A stretch of DNA of 64,000 bases from Paulownia fortunei (Eukaryota; Streptophyta; Magnoliopsida; Lamiales; Paulowniaceae), in the NCBI GenBank assembly GCA_019321725.1, contig CM033109.1, positions 18,011,993 through 18,075,992 on the forward strand, written 5' to 3'. The notes beneath the pieces were generated by a model. The model made no database searches, was not told where the DNA came from, and saw nothing but the letters and a program-made list of their open reading frames with translations. The first letter of the stretch is position 1. Each line of letters starts with the position of its first letter. Below are positions 45,609 to 57,270 of this stretch, piece after piece. The position numbers and the translations under genes were made by a program.

Positions 45609-47663
45609 TGTTATGTTCGCAAAATCATGGGACTATCCGCAAGGAAAATTTAGAATTTTAAAACACATGCATAAACAATTTATACATATAGACGCAAATT
45701 CAATGCGATTAATTGATTCACACTTGGATATTTAGTTCAATAAAACAAAAGGGTATTCGTGAATATACCTCTATTAGGCACTTCGGTTGATGATGCTCAT
45801 TTGAATTACTCAAATCATTGCCCCAGTTAGTAATTCACCTTAGGAATTCACGCATGTTTCTCTGATGGTATCCACACGACGAGCAGGATTACAATTCCAT
45901 AAACTTGCTGGAGGATGTAGAATACTTATTTCTAATATAGAATTTGAGAGTGTTGATTAATTCCAATATCAACTGAGTGATAAGAAAATTAATCAAATAT
46001 CAAAAGGTTTGGAACCAATTGATAGAACAAGAGTAGAGAAAATCAGAAGAAGGGGCGTTTAATTTTCTATAGTAAGGGGGGTGAATTTTTTACTTTTCCA
46101 TGCTCTAATTTTCAGCCCCTATCATGGTGTATTAATACACCTTCTTGTCTTTGACCTAATCCTATTAGGTCTCTAAGTCCCTTTCATATTTATCTCTAGT
46201 TTGTTTCTATCGAAGACATGTCTTGGATTAGTTTCCTATTAAGACTTAAAGTGTTAATTGATTTCAATCCAAGACATGGAGTCTTTAATTTATAATTAAA
46301 CACTACCAATGGACCTCTCTTATGAGCCCATTAATTATTGAACTTTCTAATTAATTAATCTCCATTTATTAATTAAGCCCAATTAAATTAGTTCAATAGA
46401 CCACCTATTTAAATAGGTACAATATAAATATTAGTTAAATTAATTCAACTCTTAAATTAATTTAATGTCCTTTAATTTAATCCAATCAATTAATTAATTA
46501 TTCCCAAAAGAGCCCCTAATAATTATTAGGTCAAATTAAATAATCTTATTATTTAATTGAATGAATCAATTTAATTGTTAAATTAATTCTAGCTCCAAGT
46601 AAATTAATCTCCATTAATTAACTTGATCCAACTCCTTTGATATTATTCTAGATAGAAGTGAACTATCTTAGTTTTTGTGTGACCCATTAGGTTCACAACT
46701 AAGCTAGCAATGGGCTTTGCAACTATTGCACTTTAGTGAATATATAGAATATATTTTGATTAATTAATTTAATTAATTAATTCTATTAATTAACTCCTTA
46801 ATTCCAAGAACCCCACAAGTTAAAAGAAGCACCTAACATTGCATATTGACTACCTAGTTTTAGGTGAATTAGCAAGCAAACATACTTTTGTTTTGAGTAT
46901 CATGTAAGTCCGGTCCTTCTGTCAACAAACCTCTTGATTAATTCAAGGGCACATATTATTAGTCGAAACCTATTTAACTTAATAACTATGATTTCATTTC
47001 CAATCAGAGACTTTTAAGTGAAGGACCATAAAATGTATAGGAGATTAGCTTATTCTACCAGATAGGTTATTGATCATTTATTAGCTATTCATTAACCCCC
47101 ATACATGAAGATTATATACCTAATGTAAACCTCTTGTAATTGTCATGTAATCAGAAATATATCAAAGCATATGATGTTAACAAGCATGCAATGGTGCCTC
47201 AAGTCAAAGGACTAAGTTATGTACCATCGTAACTAGAAATTTCTCATTCAACTTACAATATTTCCAAATGAGAATTTTCCACAGGCCTGTTTGGTGTACT
47301 CGGTCCATAACGAGCACCCGCCCATGTGTACTGGCATTCCTATGCCAATGTCTATTGAGCGAGACATCATCATTTTGAACATGCATCATGTGTGTGAGTC
47401 TTTATAGGGTTATTGATGTCCCATCTCATTGAACCCACGACTTGTAATGTTTTTTAAGACCTAAGTCATAAAGGCATATTTCATAATAGTTATCATATGC
47501 GCTACCATGCCCTGCAACTAAGTATGTCTAAGGACTTTATTCACTTGACCAGATGCAATTAAAGATAAATAAGATGCCAATTTTTTATTATATTTCAAAT
47601 ATGACTGTCTTTACAAGAGTATAAAGGCAACCACTATTTGGCTCATAGGGCACTACTCTAAAA
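45609..47663 (-). repeat. 3' LTR of minus-strand copia element B (2.06 kb)
   Basis: It begins TGTTATGTTCGCAAAATC and ends CACTACTCTAAAA (consensus CTCTAACA). It is followed by the mutated polypurine-tract complement ATATCCCACTTGC at 47664-47676 and antisense pol. It contains the GTGTGACCCATTAGG block (46676) and a strong hairpin (47236-47279). Confidence 0.9.
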
Positions 47664-48108
47664 ATATCCCACTTGCACTAGAGCCATTTGCCTCTATACT
47701 TTAAGCCCATCTGCTCAAGATGTCCTTCAAATACCTTTTTGCTAAAAGCTTAATTAGTAGATATAATTATTTTCTACCGAAGCAACTCTCTCCACTATGA
47801 CAACCTCTCTACAAATTATCTCTCTGATTAGATGGTATCGCCTCATTATGTGCTTAGATTCTTGATGAGATCTTAACTCATTTGCTTGTACAATCACCCT
47901 ACTATTATCGCATTAAAAAGGTCTGGGATCAACAATGGATGGAACTCCGCCCAATGCTTGGATGAAGTTTCTTATCCAAGCACCTTCTTTCTCATCATCA
48001 CATATAGTGATGTATTTAGCTTCAGTGGTACAATCTATGATCATCTTCTGCTTGGAACTCTTCTAGCTAAGCGCCCCACCATTTATGGTGAATCTAAATC
48101 CAGACATC
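47664..48108 (-). pseudogene. Antisense copia B pol, end of RNase H (left segment)
   Basis: This is the last part of pol read on the minus strand, homologous to 1488-1960 of element A. The last five bases, ACATC (48104-48108), are the left copy of the target-site duplication caused by the sense copia element. The same reading continues at 57271. Confidence 0.85.
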
Positions 48109-50357
48109 TGTTAGAGTAGTGGCCGGTGAGCCAATTAGCGGTGAGCTTTTATACTCTAGTAAAAATAGTCATATTCATAATGTTTAAATAAATAAAAGAT
48201 ATTTCTTTATCTTTAATTATTTTTATCAATTAGATAAAATTCCTATATCATTTTTAGCTACAGGGTATAGTCACGCATATGATGGTGATCATGAAATATG
48301 CCTCTACGGCTTCAATCTTAAACATATTCTGAGATGAGACATTGATAAACCCGATAGACTCGCACACATGATGCATACTGAAAAGAAAAACATCTCATTC
48401 CATAGATATTAGTTTAGGGATGCAAGTGCATGTGTCTGGGTGCTTGTTAGGGAACGAGTTAACTGAATGACCAACTAGGAAATTTTCAATTGGAAAGTAT
48501 TATTTATCGAATGAGAATTTTCAAGTTACGATAGTGTATTAATTAGTCCTTTGACTTTTGACAATATGGTGGCCTTGTGCATGACATCATACACTTTGAT
48601 GTATTTTCTAATTGCATGACAATCATAAGGGTTTATGTTGGGTGTATGAATATTCGTGTATGGAGGTCAATGAGTAGCCATTAAAGGATTCGTCACCTAT
48701 CTAGTAGAATAGGTGAATCCCCCATATTTTCATAGTCCTTGATCCTGGAAACATTGGCCATGATGAATACTAAATGTAGGCTTTTCTAGTGATTCATCAA
48801 AAGATCAAAATGACTTGAAATAGAATCATAGTTATTAAGTCAAAATAGGGTTTCGACTAATAATTCATACCCTAGATTTAATCGGGAGATTAGTTGATGA
48901 AGGGACCATATTTACATGGTACTCATAACAAAAAAGCTCACTTGCTATTCACCTAAGAGTAGGTAGTCGAGATGCACTGCTAGGTGCCTTCCTGATTTGT
49001 GAGGTTCTTGGAATTAAGGGGTTAATTCCAACCAGATTAATTAATCAAAATATTAAATTTATTCATAAGTTACAAAGGTTGCACGTCCACTACTAATTTA
49101 GTTGTGAACCTAATGGGTCACACACAAATCGAGATGATCCAATTTTTGGAATAAGTTGATTAATGGAGATTAATTAACTTGAGTTAAAAGTTAAATTAAT
49201 TAATTTAAATAAATAATATGATTATTTATTTGAACCTAATAATGATTAGAGACCCTTGAGATGAATTAATTAATTGATGGAGATCAATTATATTAGCTTG
49301 GCCTAAAATTAATTTTAAAAGTTAAATTAATTTAACCATTTAAAATTATAGATTTATTCTAATTTGGACTAATATGATTAGGGGCCCTTGAGAGTGAATT
49401 AATTAATTGATGGAGATCAATTATATTAGCTTGGCCTAAAATTAATTTAAGGAGTTAAATTAATTTAATCAATTAAAATAATAGATTTATTTTAATTAAT
49501 TGATTGGATCAATTAATTGTATTAGGATTTTTAGTTATTTGATGGAGATCAATTAATTGGACTTTAATAAATTAATTAGAGTCCAAGCCCATGGGGTTAG
49601 AAGCCCATTAGGATTTTTTAATTGCTAGAATTAAAGAGTCATAATAAAAATGGAAAAAAATTATCTTGAAGTGAAATAATAAGAGATAAGGAAGAAGAAT
49701 GTTTTCTAATTGGATTAGGGGACTATTTAGGGTAAGAGTTGGAAACCTAATGGGATTAGGTCAAGACTACATTATGTATATAAATACACAATATAGGGGC
49801 CAAAAACTACAAGCATGAGAGCTAGAATTTTTGGACCCCTCTCCTCTTCTCCTCTTTGTTTTTTTGAGTTCTATTTTCTTACTTCAAGAAAAATTACTCC
49901 ATCAAAAGGTTCCATCCCTTTTTGATTAAAAGTTTAACTCTTCCATCACTTTTTGATTCAAGAATTAATCTTCACTCTCAAATAGATTTAGAAATAAGAA
50001 GTTCAAATTCATTACTAAGGATTTGAAGCTTGTGGATCTACTCAAAAGTATGGATACCATTAGAGGGACTACACGTGGAGTCCTTGGTGAATGTTTTGAG
50101 AGGCCATCGAAATTGTTCGAGAGGAGCTTAAGGAATCTGAATTCCATCATACCATTCATCAACCGAATTGCTTGAAAGGTATAATCATGAAACTTTAGTT
50201 GTTTAATTTTATTAAATGAGCAATCAGAAATGCAAGCAAAAAATCTCATCATATCCGAGATATGCATATTTACTTATGATATATGATTTTATTTCAATTT
50301 TTGAAAAATTTTAAATTTCTGTTGTGCTTGTAATCCCGCGATTACGCAAACCCAGCA
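48109..50357 (+). repeat. 5' LTR of complete copia element (2.25 kb)
   Basis: It begins TGTTAGAGTAGTGGCCGG and ends GCAAACCCAGCA, directly before the primer-binding site. A 132-bp tandem duplication (about 49244-49507) explains why it is longer than the 3' LTR. The hairpin region is at 48479-48535 and the conserved GTGAACCTAATGGGTCACAC block is at 49103. Confidence 0.93.
49244..49507 (+). repeat. 132-bp tandem duplication within the 5' LTR
   Basis: CCCTTGAG, AATTAATTAATTGATGGAG and TATTAGCTTGGCCTAAAATT occur at 49253 onward and again at 49385 onward. The 3' LTR has a single copy (about 56290-56400). Confidence 0.85.
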
Positions 50358-50358
50358 G

Positions 50359-50370
50359 TGGTATCAGAGT
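50359..50370 (+). promoter_or_regulatory. Primer-binding site of complete copia element
   Basis: TGGTATCAGAGT follows the LTR after one base. Eleven of twelve bases match TGGTATCAGAGC, complementary to initiator Met tRNA. Confidence 0.9.
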
Positions 50371-51963
50371 CTAGATTTATGCGTTCTGATTGTTTTTGCG
50401 ATGTTTTATATATGAATTATTCATTTGATGAGAAACATGTTTAATTGCATTTTTGTTTAGGAATTATAATTCTTGAATTTTCTGCATGATTTTAAAGTGT
50501 TAAATTGCTCGATACAAAAATGAAACAAATAAAAAACACAATTTGAGCCGAACGCGTGGTGGCGCCGCGATGCTTGACGTGCAATTTTGCTGGGGTAGCA
50601 TATCATTTGCTCTCGTTTTTATGTCACATGCAAAAATTTTATTTTTCTTTTAAAATTAAATGTTACTTTTAAAATTTTGAAAATTATTTTAATGAAAAAA
50701 CATGAATTACTTCCCAATCTAGAAAAATGTGATTTTTAACAATTTGGTAAGTTTACATGCTTTGAATTTTTATCATGTGATGATTAAATTAAGCATGAAT
50801 GGGATGAATGATCATGGAGCTGAGACCATTTATTTTCTATGTATGATTTTATGCTTTGGGTTTTGGATTAAAATGAGGTCTATAACTCTAGCCTTTTTTC
50901 TATTTTTGACTTTGAATGTAAATTCTATCTCCCTCCGATGTACCTCCCTTGGAAGAAATCCCAAGGTTTCTTGTTAGCTTAAACAATTGTAATGAGAGTA
51001 GTATTAGGATGGTAAGGTCTTTTTTTGCTTTTGTTGGACAAGAAGAATAAGCAAGGTGGAGAAAAGTAAGGATTCATAGCCTATGAATGTATGGGTGATA
51101 CATTCATGTAATAGACAGGATTTATTACCATTGATTAATTACTCTTAGATTGACCTTAAGATCCACTTTGGCTTGAGTGGATCGCATAGGAAAAGGCTCA
51201 TGATCATCCCATTATGTATGTATTGTAGATGCATGCATATATTTATTTAATGTTTTCCTTTGATTGTGCTTGCAATCTTAGGATAGTGTAACATTAAATA
51301 AACAACACGAAATAAAATGATGAGGTCTTGGTAAAATTGAAACCTTTACTTAGAAATATTGAGCAATATTTATTAATTCTATATCAAGCGTTAGTAGGCA
51401 ATATTAGGTGGGGCCCAATCGTCCAAGCCTTCTATCAAGAGTAGTTGGCATATGAAATGCTATCCCACTTAGTCCGTTGGCCACGAGTCATGGGATGTGC
51501 TAAGTGGAGGTAATAGCTATGACCACTACTTGCATAGAGATACCCTTGGGGTAGGAGGCTAAAGATGTTAGCCCCAAGTCATGGGACATACTTTAGTTGT
51601 CCTATTCACATTGATGTTTGATGGGACATGCTTGACACTTAGTACCATATGGGCTCACAAAATTGGGGTGTATGGGAAGTAGTGAGGCAAAATAGCTTGA
51701 AGGTTGCATGGGATGCAATTGCTAATGTGCTAGCTACCTTTTTATTTTATCATATCAACTCATAAAATTGGGGTGTATGATAAGACTAATTGGATTTCAA
51801 GCCTACTGGAAATATAATTTCCCAAATATCAATCACAAGAGTGATGGCATTCAAAGAAAATAAGTGGGAGACATTTATAATTAAAGACCTTATTATAAAT
51901 GATTAAACTGTTAAATGTATGCTTATTTTCTGTCTCATGTTTTGTAGATATCTTATTTACATT
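50371..51963 (+). other. Untranslated leader of complete copia element
   Basis: A long AT-rich leader between primer-binding site and gag. AAATTGGGGTGTATG is repeated (51660 and 51765), and CATGGGA strings recur (about 51489, 51583). The open frame at 50729-50977 has no recognisable product. Confidence 0.7.
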
Positions 51964-52752
51964 ATGGCTAAAAATCTACTTGTATTAATTCTTGACACCA
52001 ACAAACTCACTAGTCTCAACTATATTGACTAGTTAAGGAACCTTCGGATAGTTATCCAATCCGAAAAGAGGGTTTATGTCCTCGACATGGCACCACTGGC
52101 TCCACCAGAGGGGGCACAAAGGAAGAGCAAATAGAATATTGCCAATATGTTGAGGATGGTCTATAGGTTTGGTGCTATGTCAAATGAGCTGCAAAGACAG
52201 CATGAGGGTATGGCGTATGTTGTCGATATCCACCTTTAATCTGAAAAAATTATATGGTTAACATACAAAGCAAGCTAGATACCAAGTATCTAGGGAGCTC
52301 TTTCAATATTGTATAATGGAAGGCTCTTCGGTTCATGATCATGGACTGAAGATGATAGCCTTGATTGAGAGACTCGAGTCTCTAGGGATCGTTATGGACA
52401 ACAAACTCTATGTGGATCTTGTGTTGTAGTCTTTGCTGCCCTCATTTGACTCTTTTGTGGTCAACTTCAACATGAACAAAATGGAGACTAAGCTTGCTGA
52501 GCTGGTCAATATGTTGAAAACTGCTGAGTCCACTATGAAGAAGGAGAAGCTTATCCTACTTATTGTCTCTTTATCCCAATCTAAGACTATAAGGTCAAAG
52601 AAAGGGAAGAAGAAAAGTTCTTCTAAGAAGGCCAAGGGTATGAAGGCCTCAGGTGGAGTGAAGAAAGGTTCCAAACCAAACGACGAGTGTCACTACTGTA
52701 ATAAGCTGGGGCATTGGAAGAGGAACTACAAGGAGTATCTCGCAAATCACTA
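51964..52752 (+). pseudogene. Copia gag
   Basis: The ATG at 51964 opens MAKNLLVLILDTNKLTSLNY, the family gag start. Codon 23 is TAG where the family has Trp (TGG). Further stops follow. The C-terminal part is open again from 52433 (NKMETKLAELVNMLKTAEST), then a Lys-rich segment, then the zinc knuckle CHYCNKLGHWKRNY at about 52690-52730. The fourth ligand is Tyr instead of Cys, so zinc binding would fail. Ends with TAG at 52751. Confidence 0.9.
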
Positions 52753-53640
52753 GAAGAGTTCTGATATGTTATTTGTTGAAGTTAACCTTTCAATTACTGA
52801 TGCTTCTTAGGTATTAGATACTAGCTATGGAAACTACCACTATTCCATTATCTTTACTGATGATTATTCTAAGTATGGGTATATGTATCTTTTAAGATAC
52901 AAGTTTTAAACCTTTGAAAGATTCAAAGATGTTAGGCATAAAATGGAGAAACAAACTAGGTGAAGTATTATGACTCTTTAATCTAATCGAGGAGATAAAT
53001 ACTTAGGCTCAAAGTTTCTTGATTATCTAAAAGAGAATGGAATTCTCTCACTGTGGACTATGCCAGCAACTCCACAACTAAATGGGGTTGCAGAGCATAG
53101 GAACCAAACCATGTTGGACATGGTTCAGTCCATGATGAGCTTCACTAGGATTCCTCTTTCATTCTGGGGCTATGCTCTAAAAATGGTGGTATTTCTATTA
53201 AACAGAGTGATAAGTAAGTCGGTGCCCAAAATACTATATGACATGTGGTATGGCAAAACCCCTTCATATAAGTACGCAAGGGTTTAGGGGTGCCCTGCTT
53301 ACGTGAAGTAGCTGGTGGGAGATAAGTTGGATGTTAGATCCACATTATGTAAGTTTGTGGGGTATCCAAAAAAATTTGTTGGATACTATTTCTACGACCT
53401 TTTGAAACAAAGGTGTTTGTTTTGAGGAATTCCAACTTTTTAGAGAAAGAGTTTCTATTAGATAGAAAGGCGAGGTTGTAGAACTTAAAGAAATTTAAGA
53501 ACCAGAAAGTGCCTACAAAAAACAGTAGCGACGAAACTATCTAAAACTTACATTCTATTCAGACAGCCTCCTTGGAGATTTGAAAGGATCTCGAGACCAC
53601 TTGAGAGATATGGTTATTTATTAGAGAACTCTGGATAAGC
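52753..53640 (+). pseudogene. Copia protease/integrase, internally deleted
   Basis: Only a few codons of the protease start survive (to about 52820). The sequence then jumps to the integrase core, FTDDYSKYGYMYLLRY near 52857-52900. ATPQLNGVAEHRNQTMLDM (53064-53120) carries the catalytic Glu, and the core ends about 53285. The C-terminal extension (FVGYPKKFVGYYFYD) is near 53355. So most of the protease and the pre-integrase zinc-binding region (roughly 0.8 kb) are absent. Multiple stops. Confidence 0.83.
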
Positions 53641-55082
53641 AATGTCGAACATCGATTCAGGAAGATGGTAAGAAGCCATGCAAACTGAGATGGACTCCAT
53701 GTACTCCAACAAGGTATGGACCTTGATGGACCCACGGCTAGTTGTAAAAGTTATAATAAAAAACAAAGGGTTGACTATAAGGAAACCTTTTGACCAGTGG
53801 CGATGCTAAAATCCATCTGGATATTGCTTGCCATATCAGTGTATTATGACTACGAGATATGAAAAATGGATGTGAAGACCACTTTTCTCAATAGGAATAT
53901 TGAGGAAGAGATCTATATAAGGTAGCCAGAGGCTTCATATCCCATGGGAGGAAGAAAAAGGTTTGCAAACTCCAGAGACCCATTCACGGACTCAAATAAG
54001 CTTTCCGAAGCTGGAACACTTGATTCGATGAGGCAATCAAATCGTTTGGTTTCCTCAAGAATCCAGATAAACCCTGTGTGTATAAGAAAGTTAGTGGGAA
54101 TGCAGTAACCTTTGTTGTCCTTTATGTTGATAACATACTACTAATTGGAAATGACGTAGGAATGTTGCAATTAACAAAGTCTTGGTTGTCTACTCAATTC
54201 TCCATGAAGGATTTGGGAAAAACATCCTATATTTTGGGGATTAGGATTTATAGAGATAGATCCAAAGGGATGATCGGACTATCCCAATCCATATACATAG
54301 ATAAAGTGCTAAAGAGGTTTAGCATGGAAGAATCTGAAAGAGGATTCTTGCCTATGAGTCACGAGTTTCTCTTTGGAAGTCAATGCCCCAAAGACTCAAG
54401 AAAAAAGAGAAAAAATGACTCACATTCCATATGCATCCACAAATAGAAGCATTATGTATGCAATGTTTGTACGAGGCCTGATGTCGCATATGCTCTGAGT
54501 GTCACGAGTAGATATTTGTCCAATCCGGGTGAGGAGCATTCAAATTCTATAAAGATGATCCTTAAGTACTTGCAAAGGACTAAGGATGTCATCTTTGTGT
54601 ACGTTAAAGGAGAACTGATGCTAGAAGACTTTACTGATATGCAGGTGATTTGAAGTCAACATCAGGATTAATATTCATGCTAAATGGTGGAGTGGTCAGA
54701 TGGAAGAGTTCCAAGCAAGAGAGACTATGGATTCTACTACTAAAGTTGAATACATCTCAACATGTGATGCGGCGAAAGAAGGTGTTTGATAAGGAACTTC
54801 ATCAAAGAGTTGGGTGTAGTCCCTTCTGTTCTTGATCCAGTTTTAGTCTACCATGATAACAACGTGGTTGTTGTGCAAGCAAAGAAGTCGAGATCTCATC
54901 AAACATCTAAGCACATTATGAGAGACGATACCATCTGATCCATGAGATAATTGGTAAGAAGAAGTTTGAGTGGAGCGAGTGTCCTCAACAGAAAATATAG
55001 CAGATCCACTGATAAATCCCTTAGCTCAAAGAGTATTTGAAGGACATCTTGAGTAGATGAGTCTTACATACATGGGCAATTA
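53641..55082 (+). pseudogene. Copia RT and RNase H
   Basis: RT spans about 53680-54450. The open frame 54078-54446 contains FVVLYVDNILLIGND: the second catalytic Asp of the YVDD box is Asn, which would abolish polymerase activity. The family segment MKDLGKTSYILGIRIYRD follows. RNase H follows from about 54470 (ALSVTSRY), with the SKQE-type segment near 54710 and the DNN-type segment at 54855. Frame breaks are numerous. Confidence 0.9.
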
Positions 55083-55097
55083 GATCCAGTGGGGTAT
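55083..55097 (+). promoter_or_regulatory. Polypurine tract of complete copia element (eroded)
   Basis: GATCCAGTGGGGTAT lies at the place of the family GGGCAAGTGGGAGATT, immediately before the 3' LTR. Confidence 0.65.
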
Positions 55098-57270
55098 TGC
55101 TAGAGTAGTACCTGACGAGCCAATTAGTGACGAGCTTTTATACTCTTATAAAAATAGTCTTATTGATAATGTTTAAATAAATAAAAGGTATTTCTTTATC
55201 TTTAATTATCTTTATCAATTAGATAAAGTCCTTAGATTATTTTTAGCTATAGGGCATGGTCACACGTATGATGGTGATCATGAAATATGCCTCTATGGCT
55301 TTAATTATAATCATGTTTTGAGTTGGGGGTTCATGGATATGGGATATCGATAAGCTCGATAGACTCGTACACATGGTGCATACTCAAAAGGAGAATGCCT
55401 TATTCATTAGGCATTGGCATAAAGACGCTAGTGCATATGTGTGGGTGCTTGTTAGGAAACGAGTACATTGAACAACCTACTAGAAAATTCTCAATTAGAA
55501 AGCATTGTTTATCGAATGAAAATTTCCTATTTACGATAGTGCATTAATTAGTACTTTGACTTAAAGCGCCATTGTTGCCTTGTGCATGACATCATATACT
55601 TTGATGTATCCTGATTGCATGACAATCATAAGGGCCTTATGTTAGATATATGATCTTCGTGTATGTAGGTAAATGAGCAGCCAATAAAGGATTTGTCACC
55701 TATCTGGTAGAATAGGAGAATGTTCTATGTTTTCATAGTCCTTGATCCCGAAAACTTTGGCCAATGTAGGATGAATACTAGACGTAAGGTTTCTAGTGAT
55801 TCATCAAAGGACCAATGTGATTTAAATTGGAATCATAGTTATTAAGTCAAAATAGGGTTTCACCTAATAATTCATGCTCTAGAATTAATCGGAGATTAGT
55901 TGATAGAGGGACCATATTTGCATGGTACTCGTAACAGAAAAAGGTTTATTTGCTATACACCTAAGACTAGGTAGTCGAGATGTACTACTAGGTGCCTCCC
56001 TAATTTGTGAGGTTTTTGGAATTAAGGGGTTAATTTCAAGAGGATTAATTAATCAAAACATTAAATTTATTCATAAGTTGCAAAGGTTGCACGTCCACTG
56101 CTAGCTTAGTTGTGAACCTAAAGGGTCACACACAAATTAAGATGATCCACTTCTATTTCTATTTTTGTAGTCCAAAGTGTATGATTAAGTTGATTAATGG
56201 AAGTTAATCAACTTGAGTTAGAATTAATTTAAATAGTTAAATTAATTCCTTCAAATAAATATTATGATAATTTGTTTGAACCTAATAACGATTAGGGGCC
56301 CTTGAAAGTGAATTAATTAATTGATAAATATCAATTATATTAGCTTAGCCTAAAATTAATTTATACAGTTAAATTAGTTTAACCAATTACAATAATATGA
56401 TTAGGTGGCTTATGATAGAATCAACTAATTAATTGATTAGATCAATTAATTGTATTGGGATTTTTAATTAATTGATGGAGATCAATTAATTGGACTTTAA
56501 TAAATTAATTAGTGTCCAATCCCATGGGGTTAGAGTCCCATTAGGATTTTTTTTAATTGCTAGAATTAAAGAGTCCTAATAAAGATGGAAATAATTTGTC
56601 TAGAAGCGAAAGAAATAAGAGATAAGAAAGGAGAATGTTTCCTAATTGGATTAGGGGACTATTTAGGATAAGAGTTGGAGACCTAATAGGATTAGGTCAA
56701 GACTACATTAGGGGCCAAAAACTACTAGCAAGAGAGCTAGAATTTTCGGCTCCCTCTCCTTTCTCCTTCTTGTTTTTTTGTGTTCTATTTTCTTACTTCA
56801 AGAAAAAATACTCAACAAAAGTTTCCATCCCTTTTTGATTAATAGGTTAATTCTTCTATCACTTGTTGATTTAAAAATTAATCTTCACTCTCAAATAGAT
56901 TTAGAAATAAGAAGTCCAAATTCACTAGCAAGGATTTGAAGCTTGTGGATCTGCTTGAAAATGTGGATACCGTTAGAGGGACTTCAATTGGAGTCTTTGG
57001 TGAACGTTTTGAGAGGGCATCAAATTTGTTAGAGAGAAGCTCAAGGAATCTAAATTTCTTATTTCCCTTCATCAATTGGATTGCTTGAAAGGTATAATCG
57101 CAAAATTTTAGTTGTTTAATTTTATTAAACGAGCAATCAAAAATGCTAACCGAAAATTGCATCAAATTCGGGATATGCATATTTACATATGATGTATGAT
57201 TTTATTTCAATTGTTGAAAAATTTTAAATTTGAGTTGTGGTTGCAATCCAGAGATTACGCGAACCCAACA
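55098..57270 (+). repeat. 3' LTR of complete copia element (2.17 kb)
   Basis: It begins TGCTAGAGTAGTACCTG and ends GCGAACCCAACA. Colinear with the 5' LTR but with many substitutions, one copy of the 132-bp unit instead of two, and other small indels. The visible divergence means the insertion is not recent. Confidence 0.93.

Larger units (their letters stand above)
48109..57270 (+). mobile_element. Complete copia element (9.16 kb) with both LTRs, inserted in copia B
   Basis: Two direct LTRs (48109-50357 and 55098-57270) bracket a primer-binding site, gag, protease/integrase, RT, RNase H and a polypurine tract, in the copia order with integrase before RT. ACATC precedes it (48104-48108) and follows it (57271-57275), a perfect 5-bp duplication. 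The flanking sequence on both sides is antisense copia pol that becomes continuous when the element is removed. It is structurally full-length but non-coding because of many stops and frameshifts. Confidence 0.95.

Noticed and set aside
49965..50267. Minus-strand open frame of 100 codons, repeated at 56878-57180
   Set aside because: The same frame in both LTRs simply reflects LTR identity. It runs antisense to the element and shows no known domain, though its conservation in both copies was noted.
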